Assembly: GCF_000392615.1 (NCBI RefSeq)
Contig: NZ_KB933398.1
Coordinates: 1,648,082 to 1,712,081 of the forward strand
Direction: 5' to 3'
Origin: Lysinibacillus sphaericus OT4b.31
Lineage (GTDB): Bacteria; Bacillota; Bacilli; Bacillales_A; Planococcaceae
DNA: 64,000 bases
Below the pieces are notes generated by a model. It searched no databases, was not told the origin of the DNA, and saw only the letters and a program-made list of their open reading frames with translations. Shown piece by piece: positions 36,020-45,270 of this stretch. Both the position numbers and the translations under genes were made by a program. Position 1 is the first letter of the stretch; each line of letters begins with the position of its first letter.

Positions 36020-36052
36020 AAGACTGGGCGATAAAAGCTCAGTCTTTTTTCC
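36020..36052 (+). terminator. Terminator after nupQ
   Basis: AAGACTGGGC / GCTCAGTCTT (10 bp, one G-T) with a T run, 8 bp after the stop codon. Confidence 0.88.
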
Positions 36053-36188
36053 TTATATATTTTCTACTCAGCAATTATTTTTTACACTTTTCATATACAT
36101 ACTTTGGATTCTTTTTGCAATTATAGACAATAGACATGTATAGTATTTGTAGTACATTGTTATATTAAGAAAGATAGGAGGGTTTCAT

Positions 36189-37460
36189 ATGTTTAAAACA
36201 ATACCTTTTGCAAAAGGTGTCAATTTGCATATCCGACAAACGACCCAATTTAAAACCGTAAATTTTTCAATTAAATGGAGAAGACCTTTAACGGCCGAAA
36301 GTGCGTCAGAACGCACGGTGTTAACAAATGTATTGCAACACAGTAATGCAAAATATACAACTACAGCTGCATTTCGCAGCTCTTTAGACGACTTATACGG
36401 GACAGTGTTGTATTTTGACACGTCTAAGCGTGGGAATGAGCATACCGTGTTGATGAATGTAGAAGCCGTGAATGATCAATATTTGGCTAATACGAGTGTT
36501 TTAAATGAAGTGCTCGGATTACTGCACACAGCAATTTTTGAGCCGAATTTAGAAAACGCTCTATTTAAAGAATCCATTGTGGCACGCGAAAAGAAAATGG
36601 TCATCCAGCGAATTGAATCCATCTTTGATGACAAATCTCGTTTTGCACAACTACGTTTACAACAAATTTTACGTCCGAATGAGCCTGCTTCAATTTCTGC
36701 CAATGGTACGGTAGAAGATATCGAGCGCATCACGCCGGCATCTTTATTCGCAGCTTACCAATCCATGCTAGCAAACGATAAAATTGACATCTATGTAGCC
36801 GGCGATATTAATGAAGACGAAATGGTAGCGAAGCTGAAACATGCCCTACCATTTCAGGATCGTACACCTGTTGAAATTCCTGCTATATTGCCGCAAAAAC
36901 ATCCACAAAATGATTATGTGCGTGAGCAGCATGACATGAAACAAGGGAAATTGCATATTGGTTTCAGTACACCCGTAAAATTTGGCGATGCAGACTTTGC
37001 CAAAATGCAAATTTTTAATGGCGTATTCGGTGGTTATCCACATGCCAAATTATTTATGAATGTTCGTGAAAAAGAAAGTTTAGCTTACTATGCATCTAGT
37101 TCATACGCATCGCATTATGGCTTGCTATTTGTTGTGTCGGGCATTGAAGCTAAAAATGAAGAAAAAGCCTTTTCACTTATTAAAGAGCAACTTGCTGTCA
37201 TGCAGGCATGTGATATTTCTGATTTAGAGCTGGAGCAAACAAAGGCGATGCTGACAAACCAGCTAAAGGAATCCCTAGATTCTGCACGTGGACAAATAGA
37301 AATTTACGACCAATACAAGGATTTACCCGAGGAATTTTCTTTTGAAACCTGGGCAAATAAATGGAAGGCTGTTACGAAGCAAGATGTTGTCGAAATGGCA
37401 AAACAAGTGCAGCTAGAAGCGGTCTATTTCTTATGTGGAAAGGAGCAAGCCGCACAATGA
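36189..37460 (+). CDS. ymfF: M16-family peptidase-like protein YmfF (probably non-catalytic)
   Basis: Protein of 423 residues with M16 fold segments (RTVLTNVLQHSNAKYTTTAAFRSSLDDLYG, then MKQGKLHIGFSTPV and GVFGGYPHAKLFMNVREKESLAYYASSSYAS). The zinc motif HxxEH is missing; the corresponding place reads LQHSNAKY. This is as expected for YmfF, which pairs with active YmfH. AGGAGGG precedes the ATG. The stop TGA overlaps the ymfH ATG by 4 bp. Confidence 0.9.
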   Translation: MFKTIPFAKGVNLHIRQTTQFKTVNFSIKWRRPLTAESASERTVLTNVLQHSNAKYTTTAAFRSSLDDLYGTVLYFDTSKRGNEHTVLMNVEAVNDQYLANTSVLNEVLGLLHTAIFEPNLENALFKESIVAREKKMVIQRIESIFDDKSRFAQLRLQQILRPNEPASISANGTVEDIERITPASLFAAYQSMLANDKIDIYVAGDINEDEMVAKLKHALPFQDRTPVEIPAILPQKHPQNDYVREQHDMKQGKLHIGFSTPVKFGDADFAKMQIFNGVFGGYPHAKLFMNVREKESLAYYASSSYASHYGLLFVVSGIEAKNEEKAFSLIKEQLAVMQACDISDLELEQTKAMLTNQLKESLDSARGQIEIYDQYKDLPEEFSFETWANKWKAVTKQDVVEMAKQVQLEAVYFLCGKEQAAQ

Positions 37461-38758
37461 AAACAATTGAATTTAAACAATTAGATGAAACACTTTACTA
37501 TGAAAAGTTAGAAAATGGATTAGATGTTTATATTTTACCAAAAAAGGGCTTCTCAAAAACATTCGTGACATTCACGACAAAATACGGTTCTGTTGACCGT
37601 ACATTTATGCCAATAGGTGAAACGGAAAGCATTTCTGTGCCAGATGGCATCGCACACTTTTTAGAGCACAAAATGTTTGAAAAAGAAGACGGTGACGTAT
37701 TCCAAAAATTTAGTGAGTATGGCGCTTCTGCAAATGCCTTTACATCCTTTACACGAACAGCTTATTTATTTTCATCAACAGACCATATTTATAAAAGCAC
37801 TGAAACATTATTAAATTTTGTGCAAGAGCCCTACTTTACTGAAGCGACGGTCAATAAGGAAAAGGGTATTATTGGTCAGGAAATCACGATGTATGATGAT
37901 CAACCAGATTGGCGATTGTATTTCGGCACAATTGAAAATATGTATCACAATCATCCTGTGAAAATTGACATTGCAGGTACAATCGAATCGATTGATGGTA
38001 TTACGGCAGACCATTTATACACGTGCTATCATACTTTTTACCATCCTTCAAACATGTTGTTATTTGCCATCGGAGCTGTAGACCCAGAGGAGATGATGGC
38101 ATTCATTCGAGAAAATCAAGGCAAAAAAGAATTCCCTGAACCAATGCCAATACAACGATTCTTTGACGAAGAACCGACAGATGTTGCCATAAAAGAACGT
38201 ACATTGCATATGGATGTTCAAAAACCTAAGTTATATATTGGCTTAAAGGCAAAAGAGACGGGGCTTTCTGGCCGTGACATGTTAAAGCATGAGCTTGCAG
38301 TACAAATTGCTTTAGAGCTTATCTTTGGACGTACATCTAAATTTTATGAGCGTGTTTATGATGAAGGGCTAATTGATGAATCGTATGCATTTGACTTTAC
38401 ATTAGAAAATGGCTTTGGCTTTGCCATGATTGGGTCTGATACAACAGAACCAGCTGCATTAGAGCAGGCTATTAAAGCAGAGTTAGCGAAATATGAGGGG
38501 AATGCTCAATTTGCAAGTACCGATTTAGAACGCATTAAAAGAAAAAAAATCGGTTTCTTCTTACGTGCACTGAACTCTATAGAGTTTATTGCCAATCAAT
38601 TCACACGTTACTCGTTCAACGACATGAATTTATTTGATGTTGTACCAGTACTAGAAGAATTAACGATTGCAGATTTAACTACCGCATTTGTAACGATTCA
38701 AGGTGAATCGCAACAAACAGTATTCCAAGTTCTACCAACAGAGAAGGGCGAACAGTGA
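37457..38758 (+). CDS. ymfH: M16-family zinc peptidase YmfH
   Basis: Active partner of the pair, 433 residues. HxxEH is HFLEH at residues 67-71 (GIAHFLEHKMFEKEDGD), with the third zinc ligand expected in the NKEKGIIGQEI stretch. ATG 37457 is chosen for its 4-bp overlap with ymfF and upstream AAAGGAG; the longer frame from 37361 lies inside ymfF. Substrate unknown; YmfF/YmfH homologues occur beside ymfI-M and pgsA throughout Bacillales. Confidence 0.93.
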   Translation: MKTIEFKQLDETLYYEKLENGLDVYILPKKGFSKTFVTFTTKYGSVDRTFMPIGETESISVPDGIAHFLEHKMFEKEDGDVFQKFSEYGASANAFTSFTRTAYLFSSTDHIYKSTETLLNFVQEPYFTEATVNKEKGIIGQEITMYDDQPDWRLYFGTIENMYHNHPVKIDIAGTIESIDGITADHLYTCYHTFYHPSNMLLFAIGAVDPEEMMAFIRENQGKKEFPEPMPIQRFFDEEPTDVAIKERTLHMDVQKPKLYIGLKAKETGLSGRDMLKHELAVQIALELIFGRTSKFYERVYDEGLIDESYAFDFTLENGFGFAMIGSDTTEPAALEQAIKAELAKYEGNAQFASTDLERIKRKKIGFFLRALNSIEFIANQFTRYSFNDMNLFDVVPVLEELTIADLTTAFVTIQGESQQTVFQVLPTEKGEQ

Positions 38759-39483
38759 AGAAATTTGCGCTTGTATTAGGTGCTTCAGGAGAGATTGGCC
38801 GTGCCATCTGTCAGAGCCTGGCAGAGGACGGTTGGTCACTCTATGTGCATTATTCGAATAATAAGGAAGCAGCTCAAACTTTATTTAATGCTCTTTCTGA
38901 AAATTTCCCTACACAGGAATTCATGCTTGTGCAGGGGGATTTTTCAAAAATAACAGCAGCAAAAACGATTGCCTCACAAATTTTCACTGTGCAGGCGATC
39001 GTTTTTGCGAGTGGTCAAGCTCATTATGCACTGTTGGAAGATACTACAGTGGAGGATATGGACGCATTATGGCGTGTCCATGTGCAAAATCCAATACATT
39101 TAACAGCGTTATTATCCTCAAAGTTACGTGCTCATGCTAGTAGTTATGTGCTCTTTATTGGCTCCATCTGGGGCGAGGCAGGATCAGCTGGTGAAACACT
39201 TTATGCGACGGTAAAAGGTGCACAACATGCTTTTGTGAAGTCCTATGCGAAAGAAGCGGCATTGTCGCATATTCGTGTGAATGCTATTGCTCCTGGTTTT
39301 ATCCAGACTACTATGAACAGTCATTTAAATGATGAGGAGCTAACTACTATTTTAGAGGAAATTCCACTTGGTACTGTCGGTAAAACAACTGATGTAGCTG
39401 AAATGGTTCGCTTCTATCTTTCAGGAAAGGCTGATTATGTAACAGGACAAATAATAAGATTAAATGGTGGCTGGTACATATAA
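38755..39483 (+). CDS. ymfI: SDR-family oxidoreductase YmfI
   Basis: Short-chain dehydrogenase of 242 residues. The cofactor loop is GASGEIGRAI (a variant of TGxxxGxG). The catalytic Ser-Tyr-Lys reads from IGSIWGEAGSAGETLYATVKGAQHAFV, with Tyr and Lys in the YATVK stretch. The C-terminal ADYVTGQIIRLNGGW is typical of FabG-like enzymes. GTG start overlaps the ymfH stop by 4 bp. Specificity unknown. Confidence 0.9.
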   Translation: MKKFALVLGASGEIGRAICQSLAEDGWSLYVHYSNNKEAAQTLFNALSENFPTQEFMLVQGDFSKITAAKTIASQIFTVQAIVFASGQAHYALLEDTTVEDMDALWRVHVQNPIHLTALLSSKLRAHASSYVLFIGSIWGEAGSAGETLYATVKGAQHAFVKSYAKEAALSHIRVNAIAPGFIQTTMNSHLNDEELTTILEEIPLGTVGKTTDVAEMVRFYLSGKADYVTGQIIRLNGGWYI

Positions 39484-39527
39484 GATTTTTTTTTGCACAT
39501 ACTACCTGTGTAAAGGAGGAGGATCTT

Positions 39528-39785
39528 ATGACCATTTTAGAAAACTGGCAAAAATGGACATCTTTTTTAGGACAAAACGTAATGCAGGCTGAATCAAGTG
39601 GTATGCCGAAAAAAATGATTCAACAAGCAGCTATGCAAATCGGCGATTATTTGGCGACAAATGTCGATCCTAAAAACGAGCAAGAGCGAGTGCTGTCGGA
39701 TTTATGGGGCGTTGCCTCTGAGGATGAGAAACAGGCATTGGCGAATTGTGTCGTAAAACTTGTTCAAAATAAAACTGTGCAATAA
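39528..39785 (+). CDS. ymfJ: DUF3243 family protein YmfJ
   Basis: Small, probably helical protein of 85 residues (ENWQKWTSFLGQNVMQAESSGMPKKMIQQAAMQIGDYLATNVDPKNEQERVLSDLWGVASEDEKQALANCVVKLV). It matches the short Bacillales family found at this locus. AAAGGAGGAGG precedes the ATG. No function known. Confidence 0.88.
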   Translation: MTILENWQKWTSFLGQNVMQAESSGMPKKMIQQAAMQIGDYLATNVDPKNEQERVLSDLWGVASEDEKQALANCVVKLVQNKTVQ

Positions 39786-39786
39786 G

Positions 39787-39815
39787 AAAGAGGAGAGTTT
39801 ATCTCCTCTTTTTTC
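39787..39815 (+). terminator. Terminator after ymfJ
   Basis: AAAGAGGAGA / TCTCCTCTTT with a GTTTA loop and following T run, just after the ymfJ stop. Confidence 0.9.
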
Positions 39816-40005
39816 TATATCAAAAAGTAATATCCATCAGGAAAAGGGAACGTATGTAAGCCTATTTGGAGTAAGCTGAAAAAAAATAGTAAGTTTTTTT
39901 AAATAACGCTGTAATTCCATGTATTCGAACTTTCCATTACATAAAAAATCAGCTATGATGGAACTTATAAAAGATTTTTTACGTTAACTAATAGGAAGGG
40001 AACGA

Positions 40006-40800
40006 GTGAGTTTGAGCGATTGGTACTTTGAATATGAGATTCAGGTGAATCGCCCTGGATTATTAGGAGATATTGCTTCACTTTTAGGGATGCTTCGTGT
40101 CAATATTATTTCAATAAATGGTGTCGATGAGGACCGTCGTGGTATGCTAGTACATACAGACAATGATGAGGCGATTGAGCGTTTTCGTACAATTGTTTCG
40201 ACAATGGAACATATCCACGTTACCAAATTTCGACAACCTAAACTCCGTGATCGCTTAGCCATTAGGCACGGTCATTATATTCCTCGAGATGCAGATGAAA
40301 AAAATACCTTCCGCTTCGTGCGAGATGAACTTGGTATTTTAGTGGACTTTATGGCAGAGTTATTTAAGAAAGATGGTCATAAACTCATTGGAATACGTGG
40401 CATGCCTCGTGTTGGTAAGACTGAGTCTATTGTCGCGGCAAGTGTATGCGCCAATAAAAAATGGATTTTTTTATCTTCTACAATGATCAAGCAAACCGTT
40501 CGTAATAAGCTAGCTGGCGATGAATTCAGTGACAATAATATTTTTATATTAGACGGCATTGTAACACGTCGTTCGACAGATGAGCGACATTTGCAACTAG
40601 TACGTGAGATGATGAATATGTCATCCGTCAAGGTCGTAGAGCATCCAGATATGTTTGTTCAGCATTCAGAATATAAGATTGAGGATTTTGATTATATCAT
40701 TGAACTACGTCACCACCCAGATGAAGAAATTACTTATGAAATAATGGAAAAAAATCATATGATGTCCGAATCCGATTCATTTGGAGGATTTAATTTTTAA
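40006..40800 (+). CDS. ymfK: DUF3388 family protein YmfK (ACT domain plus P-loop-like region)
   Basis: Protein of 264 residues. The N-terminus has an ACT-domain pattern (WYFEYEIQVNRPGLLGDIASLLGMLRVNIISINGVDEDRRGMLV). A C-terminal region contains a Walker-A-like GMPRVGKTES (from residue 132) and FILDGIV, suggesting nucleotide binding. GTG at 40006 follows AGGAAGGG. Located before ymfM and pgsA as in Bacillus. The function is not known. Confidence 0.88.
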   Translation: MSLSDWYFEYEIQVNRPGLLGDIASLLGMLRVNIISINGVDEDRRGMLVHTDNDEAIERFRTIVSTMEHIHVTKFRQPKLRDRLAIRHGHYIPRDADEKNTFRFVRDELGILVDFMAELFKKDGHKLIGIRGMPRVGKTESIVAASVCANKKWIFLSSTMIKQTVRNKLAGDEFSDNNIFILDGIVTRRSTDERHLQLVREMMNMSSVKVVEHPDMFVQHSEYKIEDFDYIIELRHHPDEEITYEIMEKNHMMSESDSFGGFNF

Positions 40801-40825
40801 TTTGATATTAAAGTAGGTGTTATGA

Positions 40826-41731
40826 GTGGCAGAATTAGGGACTCGACTGAAAGAGGCGAGACTGTCTAAAGGCTACAGCTTAGACGATTTACAAGAGATA
40901 ACGAAAATTCAAAAGCGTTATTTAGTAGGTATTGAAGAGGGCAATTATTCGATTATGCCTGGTTCATTTTATGTGCGTGCTTTTATTAAGCAGTATGCCG
41001 AGGCTGTTGGTTTAAATGCAGAGGATATTTTAGAAACTTATAAGAGTGAATTACCAGGAACGCAAAACGAACAAGTAAGCCAATCGATGACACAAAGTCC
41101 AAGCAGAAGGAAAGTTCCATCTAATAAAATGATGGAAGCAATGCCCAAAATAATTGTCGGTTTATTTATTATCGTTATTATTGTTGCAATTTGGGTATTA
41201 TGGCAATCTAAAAATAATGCCGGGACACCTGTTATTGACGATACGTCACCAGAGATGGAGTACGATACAAAAGTTAAACCGATTGATAGTGAAAAAGATA
41301 AAGAGGAACAAGACAAAAAAGAACAAGAGAATGCCAATAAGGATGATTTAAAAGGTGATTCAAAAGAAGAAACACCTGAAGAAAATAAAGTTGAAGAAGA
41401 TAAGCAAACCATTTCAACGGGTACAATAGAAGCAGATGGTGCGACAACTTCTTATACATTGACAGGTTCAGAGGCATTTAAAATACGCATTGAGGTAGCA
41501 GGTCCTACATTTATCGGTATTCGTAACCAACAGCAACAAGAATTGCTATCGGATACACGCGTGTATAACGCAGGCGAAGTAGTAGAATTTGACGCAACGG
41601 CGCAAAATTATGCCCGTATCCGTCTTGGTAATTCGACACAAGCTAAGATTTATATTAATGACGAGCTTTTAACGTATGCTCAGCAAATCGTAACGCAAAA
41701 CATCGTCATCAATTTCAATAAAGAACAGTAG
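40826..41731 (+). CDS. ymfM: RodZ-like helix-turn-helix membrane protein YmfM
   Basis: Cytoskeletal/cell-shape protein of 301 residues. Order: N-terminal HTH (1-70, GTRLKEARLSKGYSLDDLQEITKIQKRYLVGIEEGNYSIMPGSFYVRAF), one transmembrane helix (about 108-126), a very acidic Lys/Glu-rich spacer (about 150-195), and a C-terminal DUF4115 domain (FKIRIEVAGPTFIGIRN ... EVVEFDATAQNYARIRLGN). This matches RodZ, which links MreB to the membrane. GTG start at 40826. Confidence 0.9.
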   Translation: MAELGTRLKEARLSKGYSLDDLQEITKIQKRYLVGIEEGNYSIMPGSFYVRAFIKQYAEAVGLNAEDILETYKSELPGTQNEQVSQSMTQSPSRRKVPSNKMMEAMPKIIVGLFIIVIIVAIWVLWQSKNNAGTPVIDDTSPEMEYDTKVKPIDSEKDKEEQDKKEQENANKDDLKGDSKEETPEENKVEEDKQTISTGTIEADGATTSYTLTGSEAFKIRIEVAGPTFIGIRNQQQQELLSDTRVYNAGEVVEFDATAQNYARIRLGNSTQAKIYINDELLTYAQQIVTQNIVINFNKEQ

Positions 41732-41751
41732 TCGTCTTGTGATGACTACTT
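41728..41751 (+). other. Hairpin between ymfM and pgsA
   Basis: AGTAGTCGTC / GATGACTACT (10 bp, one G-T) around TTGT, overlapping the ymfM stop codon and followed by TTTCTTTC. A weak attenuator rather than a full terminator. Confidence 0.55.
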
Positions 41752-41778
41752 TCTTTCTTCATGAAAGGTGTTAGAAAA

Positions 41779-42357
41779 ATGAACATTCCAAATAAAATTA
41801 CCATCTCGCGAATTTTACTTATTCCATTTTTTGTTATTGTTATGATGTTTGATTTTGGTTGGGGAACAATGACGTTATTTGGTGCAGAGATGCCAGTCCA
41901 TCATTTTGTAGGAGCGCTTATTTTTATCTTTGCTTCAACGACCGATTGGGTAGATGGTTTTTACGCGCGTAAGTACAATCTTGTGACAACGTTTGGGAAA
42001 TTTTTAGACCCACTAGCGGACAAATTACTTGTATCAGCCGCATTTATATTAATGGTAGAGCTTGACATGGCATCGGCTTGGTTGATCATAATAATTATAA
42101 GCCGTGAGTTTGCCGTAACTGGTCTACGCTTAATTTTGGCTGGTGGAGGAGAGGTCGTAGCGGCGAACCAACTTGGTAAAATTAAAACTTGGGCGCAAAT
42201 TGTCGCTATTGCTGCTGCACTTCTACACAATACCATCTTTACACTTATCGGTATCCCGTTCGATACAATTATGTTATATATTGCATTGTTCTTTACACTT
42301 TGGTCAGGATGGGATTATTTCTATCTAAATCGTCGTGTACTGCTGGAGTCTAAATAA
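41779..42357 (+). CDS. pgsA: CDP-diacylglycerol--glycerol-3-phosphate 3-phosphatidyltransferase
   Basis: Phosphatidylglycerophosphate synthase, integral membrane enzyme of 192 residues. The CDP-alcohol phosphotransferase motif DG-AR-G-D-D runs DGFYARKYNLVTTFGKFLDP from D59. Hydrophobic segments surround it. ATG 41779 follows GAAAGGTG; the in-frame ATG at 41761 has no ribosome site and overlaps it. Followed by cinA and recA in the Bacillus order. Confidence 0.95.
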   Translation: MNIPNKITISRILLIPFFVIVMMFDFGWGTMTLFGAEMPVHHFVGALIFIFASTTDWVDGFYARKYNLVTTFGKFLDPLADKLLVSAAFILMVELDMASAWLIIIIISREFAVTGLRLILAGGGEVVAANQLGKIKTWAQIVAIAAALLHNTIFTLIGIPFDTIMLYIALFFTLWSGWDYFYLNRRVLLESK

Positions 42358-42374
42358 GAAAGGTCTTGTGAATC

Positions 42375-43634
42375 ATGAATGCTGAAATTCTTGCAGTTGG
42401 CTCAGAGTTATTGCTTGGACAGATTACAAATACAAATGCGAAGTTCATCTCAAGTCAGTTGTCTGAGCTAGGGATTAACGTATTTTACCATACTGTTGTT
42501 GGAGACAATTCAAAAAGATTGCAACAGGCAATAGCGGTAGCAGAATCGCGTGCTGATTTAATTATTTTCTCAGGTGGCCTTGGTCCTACAAAGGATGATT
42601 TAACAAAGGAAACCATTGCACGTCATCTAGGTATCGATTTAACTTTTGATGAAGTAGCCCTGTCCTATATCGAACAGTTTTTTGCCAAACGAGGACGACC
42701 AATGACGGAAAATAATCGTAAACAGGCGCTTGTATTAGCTGGTAGTGAAGTGCTGGCAAACCATCATGGTATGGCACCTGGTATGATTCTGACGAAGAAT
42801 GAACGTACGTACATGTTACTTCCTGGTCCTCCAAAAGAGCTTGAGCCAATGTTCCAATTTGAAGCAAAACCCAAACTTGGTGCAATGCTCAATGACGGTG
42901 GCGTAATTGTGTCTCATGTGATGCGCTTTTATGGCATCGGGGAAGCTGAGCTCGAGGTAAATGTGCAAGATATTCTAGATACACAGACAAATCCAACTGT
43001 TGCACCGCTCGCTTCTGACGGTGAAGTCACATTGCGTGTGACAGCAAAGGCAGAAACAGAGGATGAAGCCCGCCAGCTTATTGCAGCGAAAGTGGCTGAA
43101 ATCCAGGCAATAGTTGGAGACTATCAATATGGAATTGATGATGATTCCCTTGCCTCTAAGACGGTGGAGATGCTGTTAGACAATAACTTAACCATTTCTG
43201 CGGCTGAAAGCTTAACGGCAGGTTTATTTCAGTCAGAGCTGGCTGAAATACCAGGTGTAGGTACTGCGCTTATTGGTGGCATTGTCACGTATACAGAAGA
43301 AGCGAAGGTCAAGCAACTTGGTATCTCACAGGAATTATTAGATACATACGGTATTGTTAGTAGCGAATGTGCTGCAGCAATGGCTAGTACTGTACGTGAA
43401 AAGTTCGGCACTACTATTGGAATAGGTCTTACTGGTGCTGCTGGCCCTACCGCACATGACCACCAACCAGTAGGAACGGTTTGGATTGGGATTGCTATAG
43501 GTGACGAAGAACCGATAACGTATTTACTGCATTTATCGGGTATGCGCAATACAAATCGTTTGCGTGCGGTGAAGTTTACATGCCATTACTTAATGCAATT
43601 ATTAGAAGAACGAGGCTTTATGAAACGTTACTAA
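42375..43634 (+). CDS. cinA: CinA family protein (competence/damage-inducible)
   Basis: Protein of 419 residues with an N-terminal MoaB/MogA-like domain (NAEILAVGSELLLGQITNTNAKFISSQLSELGINV, then FSGGLGPTKDDLTKETIA) and a C-terminal NMN-deamidase/CinA domain (TISAAESLTAGLFQSELAEIPGVG, GIGLTGAAGP). CinA is linked to pyridine-nucleotide salvage and to competence. It is directly upstream of recA. Confidence 0.95.
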   Translation: MNAEILAVGSELLLGQITNTNAKFISSQLSELGINVFYHTVVGDNSKRLQQAIAVAESRADLIIFSGGLGPTKDDLTKETIARHLGIDLTFDEVALSYIEQFFAKRGRPMTENNRKQALVLAGSEVLANHHGMAPGMILTKNERTYMLLPGPPKELEPMFQFEAKPKLGAMLNDGGVIVSHVMRFYGIGEAELEVNVQDILDTQTNPTVAPLASDGEVTLRVTAKAETEDEARQLIAAKVAEIQAIVGDYQYGIDDDSLASKTVEMLLDNNLTISAAESLTAGLFQSELAEIPGVGTALIGGIVTYTEEAKVKQLGISQELLDTYGIVSSECAAAMASTVREKFGTTIGIGLTGAAGPTAHDHQPVGTVWIGIAIGDEEPITYLLHLSGMRNTNRLRAVKFTCHYLMQLLEERGFMKRY

Positions 43635-43649
43635 ATTGAAGTTAAAATA

Positions 43650-43684
43650 GAAATTTGGGTGGAGAAAATATACCCAAATTTTTA
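43650..43684 (+). terminator. Hairpin between cinA and recA
   Basis: AAATTTGGGT / ACCCAAATTT, a 10-bp stem with an 11-nt loop and a T-rich end, just upstream of the recA promoter. Confidence 0.75.
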
Positions 43685-43698
43685 TTTTGGAGAAAAAT

Positions 43699-43749
43699 CG
43701 AATAAATGTTCGCTTTTTTCTTGCGTGTTTTCTCAAAAACAAGTATAGT
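43699..43749 (+). promoter_or_regulatory. recA promoter with LexA-type SOS box
   Basis: CGAATAAATGTTCG (43699-43712) matches the Gram-positive LexA box CGAACnnnnGTTCG with one change. It lies just before TTGCGT (43721-43726), 17 bp and TATAGT (43744-43749). SOS control of recA follows from established knowledge. Confidence 0.8.
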
Positions 43750-43792
43750 AGAGATAGATAAAACAGTGAACAGTTTCGAAGGAGGAAAAACA

Positions 43793-44860
43793 ATGAGTGA
43801 TCGTAAAGCTGCCTTAGAACAGGCGTTAAAGCAAATTGAAAAGAATTTTGGGAAAGGTTCTATCATGAAGCTTGGCGAAAAAACAGATTTAGAAATTGCA
43901 ACATCTTCAAGTGGTTCGCTAGCACTTGATGCAGCATTAGGTGTTGGTGGTTATCCTCGTGGACGTATCATCGAAGTGTATGGCCCAGAATCATCAGGTA
44001 AAACAACAGTAGCCCTACATGCAATTGCAGAAGTACAAGCATCGGGTGGGCAAGCTGCCTTTATCGATGCGGAACATGCTTTAGATCCAATCTACGCACA
44101 AAAATTAGGTGTTAACATTGACGAGTTATTATTATCACAACCAGATACAGGAGAACAAGCGCTGGAAATTGCAGAAGCATTAGTACGCAGTGGCGCTATC
44201 GAGATCATCGTTATTGACTCAGTAGCCGCATTAGTTCCAAAAGCGGAAATAGAAGGAGATATGGGTGATTCACACGTTGGTTTACAAGCGCGTTTAATGT
44301 CTCAGGCGTTACGTAAACTTTCTGGTGCTATCAATAAATCAAAAACGATTGCCATCTTCATTAACCAAATTCGTGAAAAAATCGGTGTCATGTTTGGGAA
44401 CCCAGAAACAACACCTGGCGGTCGTGCGCTTAAGTTCTATAGCTCAGTTCGTTTAGAAGTACGTCGTGCAGAAGCCATTAAACAAGGCAATGACATTATG
44501 GGTAACCGTACGAAAATTAAAATTGTCAAAAACAAAGTAGCACCACCATTCCGTACAGCAGAAGTTGATATTATGTACGGTGAAGGAATTTCAAAAGAGG
44601 GCGAAACAGTCGATTTAGGTGTTGAGCTAGATATCGTGCAAAAAAGCGGCTCTTGGTATGCATACGGTGATGAGCGTTTAGGACAAGGCCGTGAAAATGC
44701 AAAACAATACTTGAAAGAAAATCCTGCCGTTCTAGATGATATTGCTAATAAAATCCGTGCTTCCTACGGTATTGCTGCATCCTCATATACAATTGCAGCA
44801 CATGATGAAAATGAGGAAATGGATGAAGAGTTAATGCTTCTTCTTGAAGAAGAGAAATAA
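43793..44860 (+). CDS. recA: Recombinase RecA
   Basis: Strand-exchange and SOS coprotease of 355 residues. AAGGAGG selects ATG 43793; the longer frame from 43706 begins in the promoter. Walker A is GPESSGKT (64-71), Walker B lies in [12 protein letters not shown], and L2 contains [24 protein letters not shown]. The C-terminal acidic tail is present ([17 protein letters not shown]). No intein or insertion. Confidence 0.98.
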   Translation: MSDRKAALEQALKQIEKNFGKGSIMKLGEKTDLEIATSSSGSLALDAALGVGGYPRGRIIEVYGPESSGKTTVALHAIAEVQASGGQAAFIDAEHALDPIYAQKLGVNIDELLLSQPDTGEQALEIAEALVRSGAIEIIVIDSVAALVPKAEIEGDMGDSHVGLQARLMSQALRKLSGAINKSKTIAIFINQIREKIGVMFGNPETTPGGRALKFYSSVRLEVRRAEAIKQGNDIMGNRTKIKIVKNKVAPPFRTAEVDIMYGEGISKEGETVDLGVELDIVQKSGSWYAYGDERLGQGRENAKQYLKENPAVLDDIANKIRASYGIAASSYTIAAHDENEEMDEELMLLLEEEK

Positions 44861-44908
44861 AAAATACATCGTTCTCGCTCTAATGAGTGAGAACGATGTA
44901 TTTTTTTG
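44860..44908 (+). terminator. Terminator after recA
   Basis: AATACATCGTTCTC...GAGAACGATGTATT, a long stem with a few terminal wobble pairs and T7 run, directly at the recA stop. Confidence 0.92.
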
Positions 44909-45193
44909 CTTTAATGGCTAGAGAGCATGTCATTTTTTGTGGAAATTTGCGATATTTTCTTTTTATTCGTGTTGAAGTTTGCATTGAAAAAGCGCTTTGA
45001 TGGGTAGCATGAAATGGTACACTGTTCTCTCACTCAATTGAGCAATTAAGAAGTGAAGCCTTTGGACTGGATATGTAAAAATATTAAACAATGCTTGTGT
45101 TTATAACTAGCACGAAAGTATTAGGTAATAATTTGTCCTGATGGATATCACTTACTTTTTTCTTGTTCGAGGCGAACAGGTGACCGTCTATCC
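44909..45193. other. Non-coding gap recA-rny, upstream part
   Basis: About 285 bp of A/T-rich DNA without a plausible gene. The only clear structure is the inverted repeat TGTTCG-AGG-CGAACA near 45163-45177, whose half-sites are in the opposite order to a LexA box. Confidence 0.5.
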
Positions 45194-45222
45194 TTGACAG
45201 AGCTAAAAGCTAGATATACAAT
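45194..45222 (+). promoter_or_regulatory. Sigma-A promoter of rny (long leader)
   Basis: Perfect -35 TTGACA (45194-45199), 17-bp spacer, TACAAT (45217-45222). A second TATAAT lies at 45231-45236. Transcription from here gives a leader of about 400 nt that contains structured element B before the rny start at 45639. Confidence 0.75.
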
Positions 45223-45270
45223 TAAATATGTATAATTTCTGAATTATGACTTTGAAATAGGCAGTACATT

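Noticed and set aside
45163..45177. TGTTCG-AGG-CGAACA upstream of rny as a LexA box
   Set aside because: The half-sites are in the wrong order (GTTCG before CGAAC) for the Gram-positive LexA operator CGAACnnnnGTTCG.
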